64,000 nt of DNA, taken from the NCBI RefSeq assembly GCF_905147045.1, contig NC_065888.1:9615001-9679000 (forward strand). The letters are read 5' to 3'. Below the pieces are notes generated by a model. That model saw only the letters and a program-made list of their open reading frames with translations. It searched no databases and was not told the origin of the DNA. The DNA comes from Nymphalis io (lineage: Eukaryota; Arthropoda; Insecta; Lepidoptera; Nymphalidae). The stretch's first letter is position 1. The number at the start of each line of letters is the position of its first letter. Positions 1-12,370 of the stretch are shown here, piece after piece. The position numbers and the translations under genes were made by a program.

Positions 1-3000
1 TTTAATAAATATCTGCTGTATACCGTGAATCGAGAAAATATATGATTTTAAGGACTGTTGATTTGATATAAGTATTATCAGGAATTAAAATGCGTATTCG
101 ATGTTCATCGGAAAACGATTTATGAAATATTTTCGGTAATATTTTCTAAATTTTTTTAAAAAAACAGAAACATATTTCACAGAAAAAAATATTTCTTACT
201 GTGGCAAACACTTCACTCATTAGCGTTAGTCAGACCCGTAGACTATACATCATAAACTATATTGACACAACAATAAACAAACCCACTTAACGAACAGCGA
301 AAGTACAACATTGTTCTGTAAATGAACACTTAATACGGTAAACTAATAGCTAAACGACTTCATGATAAGCTCAATGGAGAGCCGATGAACTTTAACTAGA
401 AAATTCGATTAAAAAAAAAAACATTTTTTATATATATTATTCCAATCTCCAATCTTATATTATTAAAAAGATTTTAACTTAAAAAGTATAATCGTTCAAA
501 GAAAGTTTATAATATTATTATTTGATTAACAATTCATAACATTATTATTCAAATGTAAAGTTGCGTAAATGAACATGCGTTTCCAAAAAAGAATGAAATT
601 GATCCGTCAACGAAGACGTCAATTTTATTTATTGTCCATCCGTCTTGGTTCAGCTGAATTTATTTTTATTTACTATACAAGCAAAAATTTTAAAAATCTT
701 AGCTTTCACCGATTAAGCAAGTTTTAAAATATCCAGTTATCAATTCGAACATGTTGGACCACATTTCATTGAACAGAGTTTAAAAATATATTATTTCTTT
801 AAATAGTTTACTTACTTCTTAAGAGGTTTGTGTTATAAAAATATGTTATAAGATGCCCTTGTAATTTGAAAGTTCCACTGTCCTATGTATAATTTGATTT
901 TTAATCAACTACTAACAACTAACAAACATTATAGCACAAATGAAGAACAAAAAGCTAACAATTGAACCATTCCACTTAATATAAAAATTACAGTAGATGG
1001 GTTAGTCCAAGGCTCTTCAAACTTTAAGCGTAATTGCTTATACCTTACTAACTTATATAAATATACAACTGTTTTGGATAACACAAAGTGTCAAGTCCAG
1101 TTTCCGCCTATCCTATCGTTTGCCTACAGGACAGTTCGCAGATCGATTGACCCTCAGGCCTTTGCAGACGACTAGACGAAATCTTTTTTATAAGGATTAC
1201 GTTCAAGAATTACGTCATAGTTTATAGTTTCGAGATAGACATTTACTAAATAAATCCACATGGAACTTTCACATCATAATAGTTTATAGTTTAAAGATAA
1301 ACATAGATAATATGTTGTATATAGAGACAGACAGTCCATTACATCAATCAAGTATAGTGTATTGAACAAATTTCATTAGAGCAGTATATAGTATAAGCTT
1401 CAAGCCTTCTTAATAAGAGAAGAACCAATACTCTAGCAGTGGTACTTTTACAGGCTGATTCTTTACTGTTTTTCACTGTATTAACTGTAAATCCTTATCA
1501 AAAATATTAATTATAACAATATTGCGACTTCAAATAAACCTGATACTTTAATTTAGTGGCATAAAATATTCCATGCAATAATAGAACGGGCAGGCTGGCT
1601 GAGTTGTGAGGACAGGCGGAGAGATCAGTCGGTGCAATAAAACTTAATTGCAGTAAAACTTTGTTCTCAGAACTTCGTTTGAGATAAAAGTCAAAATGAA
1701 TATAATCTACATTTCTAACCAGTGGCAATTTTACATTTAATTTAATCATGTTAATCGACATGTTGTTAAATAAAATGTATAATAACGATTATAATAATTA
1801 ATCCTGGCAAAGACAGCGGAGAGCATTTCATTGGTCAAGCCTTCTATCATGTTGTTTAATGATTAAGTTACGAGACAACTTACTAATATATTGATCGAAA
1901 AGCTTTACTAGGGCATATAGAAAATCTAAATCTCTATTAATTCAAGAGATAAAACGAATGTCAACGTTAAAGAACAGTGGATATCTTAATTAAAATTCGC
2001 GGAGTAAATGAACTAGATTTCTTAAACGAACTTTTACTTTTGTGAACAAATATGTACAGTTGCTCATTAAAATATTGCAAGAGCCGGCCGGTCCTACGTA
2101 CTACCGTAAGTTCGCCTCCGGGTGTTACACGCAAGCAATTTACAATTAAAAGGCCGTTGGTAACAGCCATCATGTGAGTCGAGTCTCCCTACTTAGCGGT
2201 CGATGTGACCAATTTGTAGGTAAACCGGACGCGGCGTGTGCGCAGTGCGACCTAGTGAATAAGCAGTCAGTCCGCCATGATGAATGGCTCTTTTACTTTC
2301 TTTCCACTAAATTTAGATAGTCAACAGGTTACCCGCACACCCCTTACCCTTATAGTATCATGTAATGTAGTACACTATATTTTATTTAAAAAAATATAAA
2401 TTCATTATTTTAATGTAATAAAAAACACGTACTAGAAAGTAAACGTAACTCGCACGAATAATTATATAAATATAATAGAATATTTTACTGAGATAACATA
2501 ATCTAAAAGTATAAAATTAACTATCACCTAGCATACAACACATTATAAGAGAAATGTCTGAAAAGAGAAATCATTTTTATTGAGATCTTAAGCAAATAAA
2601 TTGTAAAGAAGGTTTATAACATAACGAAAACTAAAGATAAGGAAATTATTTAGCAATGGAAAGCGGACGAGGGCACGACCACGATGAATCGATTCGCTCG
2701 GGGCGTTAATGAACTTGGCCGCACTATCAGCTGTTGTCGATGTCGCGCTAACAAACTGTTCTTGCTATTATAAATGTGCACCTGTCTTACTATTTTTATC
2801 ATTGTTTTCTGTACTTATCTTCGCTAATAACTAAATGTCCAACTTCTTTAAATTTTTAGATACTTACATAGTTGTGTTCGTATTACAAATATTTCGTACT
2901 AAATTTATAACTTCATAGGTATAACTTTATAACTCTAACATTATCCGAAGAAAAAGTAATTTATTAAGACTTTGAATTACAGTTACTTCTGATTAAAATA

Positions 3001-3447
3001 GATACGTCGAAAGTGATTTAATTAACTCATATTACATAAAATACTTTCAAAACATACAATATTATAACAATTTATTAAAAACATATTTATTTTATTATGT
3101 TTTAAAAGAATGGCTAATGTTATTCATCAATTGAAAACAGCAAATGTTTAACATATTAAATAACAATTAGTAAATTGGATTTCCGTAATGAAAATTTCGT
3201 TTTAAATTATATTACAAACATATTTTTAATCACGACTTCGACAAAAGTTTAAATATATATAAATATATTTTAATGTTGTTAAATTATATATATGTATTAT
3301 ATCTATACATTTCATGCAAACAGCGTTGCATAGAATCATATTAAAAGCATAGTCGTATACATTTCAAGTATCGTAAGAAACGTTAACAAAATAATAGTAT
3401 ACGTTTTGCATGTCATTGAGACCGAAATAAATAAATTTCACGTGTAT
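1..3447. other. AT-rich non-coding DNA
   Basis: No credible coding region. Open frames here start at random and lack coding character. GC-rich patches at about 2080-2290 and 2660-2760 stand out and could be regulatory. It probably lies inside yki intron 1. Confidence 0.5.
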
Positions 3448-3741
3448 TTACTGGTGGTAGGGCTTTGTGCAAGCTCGTCTGGGTAGGTACCACCCACTCA
3501 TCAGATATTCTACCGCAAAACAGCAGTACTTGATATTGTTGTGTTCCGGTTTGTAGGGTGAGTGAGCCAGTGTAATTACAGGCACAAGGGACATAAAATC
3601 TTAGTTCCCAAGGTTGGTGGCGCATTGGCTATAAGCGATGGTTGACATTTCTTACAATGCCAATGTCTAAGGGCGTTTGGTGACCACTTTAGCATCAGGT
3701 GGCCCATATGCTCGTCCACCTTCCTATTCTATAAAAAAAAA
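3448..3741 (+). repeat. Short interspersed repeat family A, full-length copy
   Basis: About 290 bp, starting TTACTGGTGGTAG and ending TTCCTATTCTATA plus an A run. Nearly the same sequence recurs at 46904, 55825 and 61821 (plus strand) and at 53187 and 14551 (minus strand). The A-rich 3' end and fixed ends suggest a SINE. The head does not show a convincing tRNA B box, so its origin is open. Confidence 0.8.
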
Positions 3742-4589
3742 GTATGTAGTTTTTGCTTTAAATGTAATGTAATATAACTTGTTTGTCAATTTCAAAATCT
3801 TAGTATATGTACAAAAGGTATTCGATGTTTACCTAAACTGATAAACATCGAATAAATAATAATATAATGACCAACAATTAAAATGATATTGCAGTGACAA
3901 TAAAATTTGGATATATTGCTATGAATTTTATTTATTTACAGAACAGATTTTTCACGGTTTCGATGCCGCAGTTATTGTGATCACGTACATAACACCTAGC
4001 ATTTAAATTAAAAATAATAAGAATAATCAATAATTATATTTCAGTAATGTAATTAAATACGTCTACGTCGTAAATACGTGATGAAGACACGTGAACGAGA
4101 GTTGCGGTATGCGGGGTGCGGGGCTCAAGGCGTGTGTAATTACAGCGCAGCCTGCTGCTACCGACGCGGCGCCCGCGCTGATACCCGTGTTGCATAACGT
4201 CAGCCACACTGTTATACAAGCCTTGCACCCGTCATGTTTGTACACAATCATGACAATCACTAAATACTCTGTACGTAACTTAAACCATTCTCAGAATATT
4301 CAATGCGTAGTTTACTCTTTAGTACCATGACCAAGTTAAAGTAGGTACTAATGGTGTGTACTGATTGCAAAGATACAAATGACAGACTAAATAAATATTT
4401 TATGATATTAAAAAGTCAAACAAATACAAAACATTTAGTCTTACCGAAAATACGTTATTTAAAAAAAAAAAAAAAAACAAAAAACGTTAGGATACGTCTT
4501 TAAAAACGAAAAGTTAAACAGGAAATATCAAGAATTAAACATTCAGTATATATATAAATAAAATAATGAATAGCATATCGGCTTTAGGT
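3742..4589. other. Non-coding DNA with one GC-rich patch
   Basis: AT-rich except for about 4080-4260, which contains short open frames on both strands but no recognisable protein. A run of A residues precedes the LINE. Confidence 0.45.
3819..3854. repeat. Perfect 13-bp hairpin, 10-nt loop
   Basis: Arms TATTCGATGTTTA (3819-3831) and its exact complement (3842-3854), 80 bp after a family A SINE. Confidence 0.9.
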
Positions 4590-5926
4590 CAGAACTATCA
4601 ACTGAGAGTGCAATACTGTGTCTCAAGCAAACTGTAAGATACTACACAGATAGAAAAACACATGTGTTTGCGTGTTTTTTGGATCTGTCCAAGGCATTTG
4701 ACCTCGTTTCCTATGAAGTTTTGTGGCAGAAACTTGAAACAGAAAGTAGCTTAAGACCCGAGTTGATATCGTTGTTAAAGTACTGGTATGGTGTTCAGAG
4801 TAACGAGGTAAGGTGGGGTGAAGCGTTTAGTGACCGTTACAAGCTGAAATGTGGAGTGAGACAGGGGGGGCTGACGTCACCCAGGCTATTCAATCTCTAT
4901 ATAAACAAGCTGATAGACAGGCTCAGCAGAGCAGGTGTCGGTTGCTCAATAGATGGCGATTCAATGAACAACTTTAGTTACGCGGATGACATGGTACTGC
5001 TGAGTCCATCAGTCAGTGGTCTTCGAAAATTAATAAAGATCTGCGAGGAATATGCTAAAGAGAACGGCCTCAGATATAATGCTAAAAAAGCGAAATTTTA
5101 ATCTTTCGAGGCAAAAACAAACCCATCAATTTTACACCGAATGTACACCTATGTGGGGCTCCTCTGAAACAAGTATCTGAGTTCAAATACCTTGGGCATA
5201 TTGTGAATGAACGCTTGGATGATGATAGCGATATCGAACGCGAACGCAGAGCTTTGTCGGTTAGAGGCAATATGTTAGCACGTAGATTTGCGCAATGTAC
5301 GGCACAGGTAAAACTAATTTTATTTAAAGCCTTTTGCCAGTCCTTCTACACGTGCGGTCTGTGGGAGAACTACTCCCGACGAGCATTCAATGCTCTGCGT
5401 GTTCAGTACAACAATGTGCTGAGGATTTTACTGAAGAAGCCTCGATACTGCAGCGCGTCGGCAATATTTGCGGAAGCTCGTGTAGATGACTACTATGAGA
5501 TTACTAAACAGCTCCAATAAACTCCTCAACACACTGGCTGCAAAGCTGGATAGTCCCCTCTGGAGGTGCTGGGATCGTGCCCACGTATTACTAACGTAGT
5601 TTTAAGAATTGTTGTAATTAATTGCTTTGTTTTTATTTTTATATTTTTATTTATGGTTTTTTGTTTAAAATTAAATAACTACTTGATTAAAAATTTTATA
5701 TTAAATTATAATAATAAAATATTAAATATAATGTTAAAAAACTATTTAAATTAAATTAAATTTTAAAATTGTTATTGATAAATATTATTATCTAAAAAAA
5801 AATGTAATTATTTTTTATTATTGTATTGTATTTTAAAATTTGTAAAGTTAAAAAATATGTTTTACTAACACTATATGGGCTAGTCCTAAAATAAAAAGTT
5901 TTATTATTATTATTATATTTCTTTAT
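4590..5926 (+). mobile_element. Non-LTR retrotransposon fragment, 5'-truncated and frameshifted
   Basis: Reverse-transcriptase sequence runs from about 4590: LSTESAILCLKQTVRYYTD precedes ACFLDLSKAFD (catalytic Asp), then CGVRQGGLTSP and YADDMVLLSPS (catalytic Asp pair at about 4980). The first frame stops at 5101. Homologous sequence resumes in another frame from about 5105 (FKYLGHIVNE near 5180) and continues to 5520, so there is at least one frameshift. The 3' end is AT-rich and finishes in an ATT microsatellite at about 5905-5926, a tail type known in some LINEs. The copy is inactive. Confidence 0.85.
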
Positions 5927-8900
5927 GTTTTATCTAAATCATTAAAATATTAGCACACAAAAAGGCTTCGAGAACAGAGCCTATTATAAAGCAAATGAAT
6001 ATGCATATCGCATGACATACGCGAAGGGAAATTAGAATATAAATAGACGTTGTGAACAATCACCAGGTGACAAGGAGTGTTGAGAAACAAAATGTCTTTC
6101 TCTCGCGAAGGCCTTCCACTCTTACACAATTGTGCTTGCAGTTTCTCTATACAACTAGGCCTGTTTTCGAACAAAGAGCACCTTCAAATCTTTCTTCTGC
6201 GTTATATGTAGGCTAGATAGACTTAAATCCTCTATTTACTTGTAATAAAATATGAGAACTGGTTTTCAGCAATTATATTTTGTTTACGGAACAATGTATT
6301 ATATGTAGTTACGTATTTGTTTCATGTTTCTATATAAAGTTTCTAAAAATGATTAGATGCAATAATGATATAGCAGTCGATGGTCAATGGTCGAACTATT
6401 TCCTTTTGTATCGATGCTCCAAAACCACTTGGTAGGATTTAATAAAATATAAATTTAATAAAAATTTCCGTGGAGAATAGCGATCGGGAATCTTATATAA
6501 ATACATGTTCGTATTGAGTACTTACATTTTGTTTGAATATGTATAATCGAAATTCGATTATGTCTAATCATTATTGAAAATTCAAGGAAAATATGTATAA
6601 ATTTGCCTGTATCGAAGGTGTTTTTTTATCGTCAAAAAAGAACGCTTAACAAACAGAGAAGAAAAAAGTTACTGAACTGTTTTGTCTTTGTATTTTCTAC
6701 TATTTATATATGGATAATTCCTTTTTCTGATTTCTTAAGAGTTCATGTATATTTATTAATATTTTATAGACAATTACTCATGTTAAATTAAGACAATGAA
6801 CCAATTTTGTTGTGCCATTAAAAATAATTGAATAAATTCTGATTTATATTTATGCACCGTTTCGATAAGTGCGTAATATTAAACAATGTTTAATTAAAAC
6901 AAATAAATAGTATCTGCACCTGATTTAAATGATCGCACCTTAGATGGCGCTGAGTAGTGGCGGATGCACGTCACGTCGGACGCACATCCTCATTCGTCTT
7001 AAACATATTTTTTCCCCCTTTTACACTTGACTTCCAATATCTATACACAATAAATAACACAATAAACAGACCGCCGCGTAACCTCGAAACAAAGCTTATT
7101 TATTTCTCGAGATTGATTACGTAATCAAATAAATTGTGCGGTTACAGCATATCAATTTAAACCCCGGAAAACAAAATAATCAGGACAAGCCTCTTAAGAT
7201 CCTATAACAACAATTATTTGACAGTGACAACACGCGCGCAATTTAATAGAATTAAATTGAGAAATCCAATATGCAACTAGCTAAGTTCGCATAAAACTTC
7301 CTTATGATATCACTGTGTAGTCACTTATGTCTACCATAATAATTGCACACCACGTACTTTAACGGTGTCACTATAACAGCCAAAAAATAAAATTTCAAAG
7401 TTCACTCATTTTTTTAAATAAGTGTTACTGTGCTTGAAATGTGAATTTACAAAACTACAAAATATATTATTGTATCAAATTAACTATTATTTAAATATTA
7501 TTTGAATTTTACTTGTACATGCTTGAAAATATATATTTATTTAATATGGAATAAAATGGATAGGTACATATTCTTCAGTTACTACATAATGTCCTGTGCA
7601 GATCAAACAAGTTAAAATGAACGATGATAGTACTTCGTAACAATCGGATGGATAAATGAACCAATTCTGACCGTGACTCATTCATTCACATGAATACGTT
7701 TTACTAACCAACGAAATTTATTTACGCTAACAGCATTGAGGATCATATTCAGGAGGTGATATTCCGCTAAACAAAAGATAATATTACAATATCAATATAA
7801 AATAATGAATGATTACTGCTCTACTGACCATGGCACCTAGATAAATGTCATTTGGATTATCACTTGTTTTGTTCAATTTATAATACGTTTCCTAATTTTA
7901 ATCTATGTGATGCTTCCACGTCTTCTACGAGATGGATCGTAGGTTTTTCACCGAGAGCAACATGGCGGAGACGGCGTTCTAAATTTGAATCTCGGACGAG
8001 TCGGCGCTCGCGTACGTAAATAAACGCACACACAAGTAATCAGTAACACTATACAAACGAGAGGAACGTGTAACACCATATAACACAAAATTTACTTAAT
8101 TAATTTCATTTAACAATGATGTGTATTATGTCATTGTAATAATACGTTATATTAAAACGTATACTAAATTTCTTTTTTTTATATTATTGTCGTCTTTGCT
8201 GAAAATTAAACATATGTGTACCTACCCACACAAACAGAAGTGGACGAAAACGCCCGAATGACGCATCGACTTCCGGCCGATGATTTTATTACGGGATCTA
8301 CTGTTCCAGCGAAACTGCAGATATTTAACGTAGTTTCATTAGAATAATTTTCATAAGTCAGGGATAATTTTAGTGTATGTACTTAGTTAGATAATTTTCA
8401 ATGTTAACAGTTAATTGAAGTTATATAAAACAGAAACGCGTGTATGTTTGAGATGTGTTTTTAATTACGTATTAGTCAAACGTCAAAAATGTTTTTGTAA
8501 CTATAATTACAATTTATTCTTTAAAGTGTCTTATTTAGAAATTATTTTTTCTCAAAATAATATATACATTACAGCAACGAGCAAACAAAAGGTTACATCT
8601 ACGAATGAGTGGCGCCAGATCGCTCTTACTCGCGACAAAGGACCGATTGATTTATTTATATCTCTATATATACTGCAGTATTAATATAACAAAGTGAATA
8701 CATTTGTACGTACGTTATACATATATTTATAATCTTCTAATTAGTGTGCACCCGTAGTATATTATATGTAAGTTAATATTATTATGAAACGGTCACGATA
8801 CGTTTCCGATATATTCTGATCCAATTACGACCGAAAAACAACTGGATCGTTATGTTAGTACAATAAGAAAACGATAACGTTTCTATTCGATTACGATAGT

Positions 8901-9616
8901 GACAATTTTATAGTAGAATTGGTTGGTATAGTAGGTACGAGCCTATTTATATCAACTAGTATTCGAACTATTTACGCGTAATAAAAAACAGTTGCAACTT
9001 ACAGAGCGAGAGAGAGGGAGAATATAAGGATCGAAAGAAATAACTTATGTATCTAAGATAATAAAGATTGAAGGTGCAACTTTCATTTTCATTGAAAACA
9101 TTTGAAAAGACAAATCTTCGATGAAAGTGTAATTAGCTGACGTAATAACATCTTTAGGTTATCATATCTGCTGATTTGTGTGTATATATGTTGTGTGTGA
9201 TGTTAGAAATCTTTGCCACTTTTAATTTTTTTTTTTTTTTATTTATAAATTTATTATACTTTGTATAAAAACCACCATCTTTATTAAACTTAATGAAAAA
9301 AATATCAACTTCTATTAGTAACAAACTAGGTGATTTGTCAATGTACATTTTTCTTCTATTATTGTAGGATATTTTTATACTATTGATGCATTTCAAAGCT
9401 ATTTCATATGTATTTCATTTGTACTGTCCTACTAATATTATAAAATGTGTTTATTTTATCTGTGGTAGTTTTTACTTCGTGTATCAATAAGTGTAAAGCT
9501 TCTATGTTGAATAAAGCAATTTCAATTTTGTAAAATATATTTTGACACATAACTTATGCATCATGGTAGATGATAGTTGATAATTGATATACGCCAAATA
9601 TAATGTGTGTGTTATT
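5927..9616. other. AT-rich non-coding DNA
   Basis: Nothing coding was recognised. Small GC-richer patches at about 6930-7000 and 7920-8040 (with CGGACGAGTCGGCGCTCGCG) could be regulatory. Confidence 0.45.
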
Positions 9617-9817
9617 TGTGTTTATAATTCATCTCGTGCTTGAAGGAAAACATCGTGAGGATACCTGCATGTGTCTAATTTCATTGAAATTCTACCACAT
9701 GTGTATTCTACCAACCCGCATTGGAGCAGCGTGGTGGAATAAGCTCCAAACCTTCTCCTCAAAAGGGAGAGTAGGCCTTAGCTCAGCAGTGGGACATTAA
9801 CAGGCTGTTACTGTTAA
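9617..9817 (+). repeat. tRNA-derived SINE family B, 5'-truncated
   Basis: Retains only the body and 3' part of family B: TTCATCTCGTGCTTG, GAAAACATCGTGAGGA, CAACCCGCATTGGAGCAGCG and GGGACATTAACAGGCTG. The tRNA-like head is missing. A family D head follows 30 bp downstream. Confidence 0.8.
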
Positions 9818-9845
9818 ATATAATGTGTTTATTTGTTATATTTTG

Positions 9846-10032
9846 ACTGTCTCGTTGGTCTAGCTATAAGGCTGTTTCTCGAGGTTCCAAGCCTGGATCG
9901 AAATATTCTTAATAGTAATATAGTGTGTAGTAAAGGACGATAATCCTAGTAGTTTAAGTGCGTAGAATCCCACATAACCCCGTTCCACCCTTAAAGGAGC
10001 CGGGCACCTTTCTTAAGGTTTCCACTGCGTTA
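9846..10032 (+). repeat. SINE family D, head and partial body
   Basis: Starts with GACTGTCTCGTTGGTCTAGC, a tRNA-like head also seen (inverted) at 11050-11078 and in variant form at 54118. The body is diverged. Confidence 0.55.
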
Positions 10033-10689
10033 AAAACAATATATTTAACACTTTGTCATAATTGACAAACGACATAAAGTTTAACCATTTACAAAAAATA
10101 ACAGTTTCAGTTTATTATTTGTACTTCCTCAACACTTTTGTATATCTCAAGATATGTAAAGCGTTAACATTGAAAATTGACGTACAATTCCGTACTATTT
10201 TTTTTTTAAAAAGATTAAACTTATACCTACAATATATACTTACAATCTAACAATATCTACCACCAAAAAATGGCCATATTTCGACCCATTGGCGGCGAAA
10301 TATATATATAAACATTAGTGTTACACTGTGTCGCAGTTAGATTGATGAGAATGTAATGTTTTAGATCTCAATATATCAAAATGTATAATTAAACTGTCTA
10401 TTTTTTTAATTCAGCCTCTATGTATATGATTAGGTTTTAGGACACGAGAATATATAATTTGTATAATAATAAAAAAGTTAAATTAAGAAAACGAAAAAAA
10501 ACTAGACTTTATAAGAGTTGGTTGCATAAAAATGTACTCGAATTCAAATTTCTGAGTACATGTCATAACATTAAATTCTGGGTATTTTTGATAATATTGA
10601 GCAAATGAATAAAAGCAAAACGATTAATTGTACTTTTTTTACGTTTCTCAGAAATGCTTACGTTGAAAACTTAAAATATGATAAATATA

Positions 10690-11078
10690 AGGGTCCTCCA
10701 TACCGACTATGGCCACAGCGGTTAATACCAAGAGAAATTAGCCAACTGCGCAGGACGTATATGTTATAATGCACAAGTGTGTACGCAAACACAGGTGCAA
10801 TCTCTATTCCCTAACACTCATAATCCAATGGGACGGCAATCCGACACGACCGGAAAAAGTTAAGGCGGAGGACCAACGGCTTTACATGCTTATCGAGGCA
10901 CGGAAGTTTACACACTACCAACTTTTATACTCCGGGCTGCTATTGAGAATTTTCGATAGAAAACCCAAAAACATTTTATTGCCCCGACCTGGGATTTGGA
11001 CCCAGGACCTCCGGTTCTACGGCCTTACAACACTTTTGAAAATTGACATAAGAGTCTAAACCAACGAGGCAGTCGAAA
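10690..11078 (-). repeat. SINE family D, long reverse copy
   Basis: The head lies at 11078 (GACTGCCTCGTTGGTTTAGA on the minus strand) with a B-box-like GGTCCAAATCCCAGG. The body contains the plus-strand strings ATAATGCACAAGTGTGTACG and ATCCAATGGGACGGCAATCC, which recur near 61700-61760. An open frame of 96 codons here is incidental. Confidence 0.7.
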
Positions 11079-11819
11079 ATATGATACGATATTTTCAGGC
11101 GATTCAAATTACTTTCAACCAATATATTTTCATATAAAAGCCGGTTAATATTTATAAAAAAAACTTCCTACTTTGATTTGGAAAAATACAACAATTTTTT
11201 TTTATACAATATTTATTACAGAATTTGAGTAAAAATCTATTAAACATAATATGATACACATATTTACTATTTTATATAAAAAACAAAAAGTATAATGTAA
11301 TTATAAGAAATAAAAAAATACACGAAAAAATTAATTTCAATTTATAGTAGAATACTAAACGATCGTTAATTTCCAATTGAAAGATTGGTTCTCATCATTA
11401 TAAGCGATAATGACACATATGTTTTTGTTATTTCACAATTTTTTAAGCATTAACTCGTATATAACGAGCCAAACAACATCGTAACCTCAAAATAACATAA
11501 TATTAATATATTTTAGCTCTAATATAAATCAATACTTAAGGTACATGAATTAATGAGCAGATATGATAATCTGACAATTAAATTGCTACGATAGAACCAG
11601 CTGTTACTAACATGTTCCAGTCACCATTTGTCTATATAAGCGTTGCAAAATTGTATTTTATCTGTTTCAATAAAAATCATGTCGATCACGGGGCGTTTAA
11701 ATTTGTGATAATTTTGTATTATCCGTGTGTTTTGAATGCAATGACACACCAACGAAGTCACAGGCTGTTGATAGTAATAAATATAAATGTCAATGTGTGT
11801 AGTAAGGTAACTAACTAGT

Positions 11820-12370
11820 AGCGACTATCGACTAGCGAACGGCAGGAGGCAGGCAACGAATACAAGGCAGTGCGAGCGGGCGCGGACTAGTCGGCCTTGC
11901 GGCTAGGTGGTCCGCCGCTCGCTGCCAGAGGTTAACAACATGTTTCTCATCTGACTTTAGAAAGTAACCAGATAACACACTCGTCTTATCTTAAAGAAAT
12001 TTACGCACTTTTGGGCTGAAGCAACTGATAGCGACCCACAAAACAGGAAGCGTTTAAAGTCGCGACATATTCTAGAAATTTTCGGACTTGGCCGTATATT
12101 GTACTACGTATACAAATTTTCAATAAGAACTGCGCATCTTGTATTAGTAGTAAATAGTTCGCTACTTAAGGTGTCATATCAGATAAAATATAAGGTATAC
12201 GAAGTTAACGCTTCTAAGCACATCGCTTGAGGCACGAGATTAAATCGAATGCTAAATATCAAAGGTATATAAGGTGGCGTGGGACAAGGATGACGGAGCG
12301 TCGTGACCTGCCTTTGTGTTCACGAGCCGAGCAGACCCGGTAATATACAGCATCCGGGTTGACAGAACGT
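11820..12370. promoter_or_regulatory. GC-rich islands with a TATA-like element, function unknown
   Basis: 11820-11940 is unusually GC-rich for this window (GCGAGCGGGCGCGGACTAG and similar). About 330 bp further on, TATATAAGG at 12266-12274 precedes another GC-rich patch (12275-12370), the arrangement of a TATA promoter on the plus strand. No recognisable open frame follows. It could be an alternative promoter, an enhancer or chance. Confidence 0.25.

Noticed and set aside
3413..3625. Small proteins on the minus strand at 3413-3625, 46836-47081 and 55820-56002 with nearly the same sequence
   Set aside because: They are translations of the antisense strand of the family A repeat; similarity comes from the repeat, not from a gene family.
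4091..4330. 79-codon plus-strand frame
   Set aside because: An equal-length frame is open on the opposite strand, as expected from GC composition; no homology recognised.
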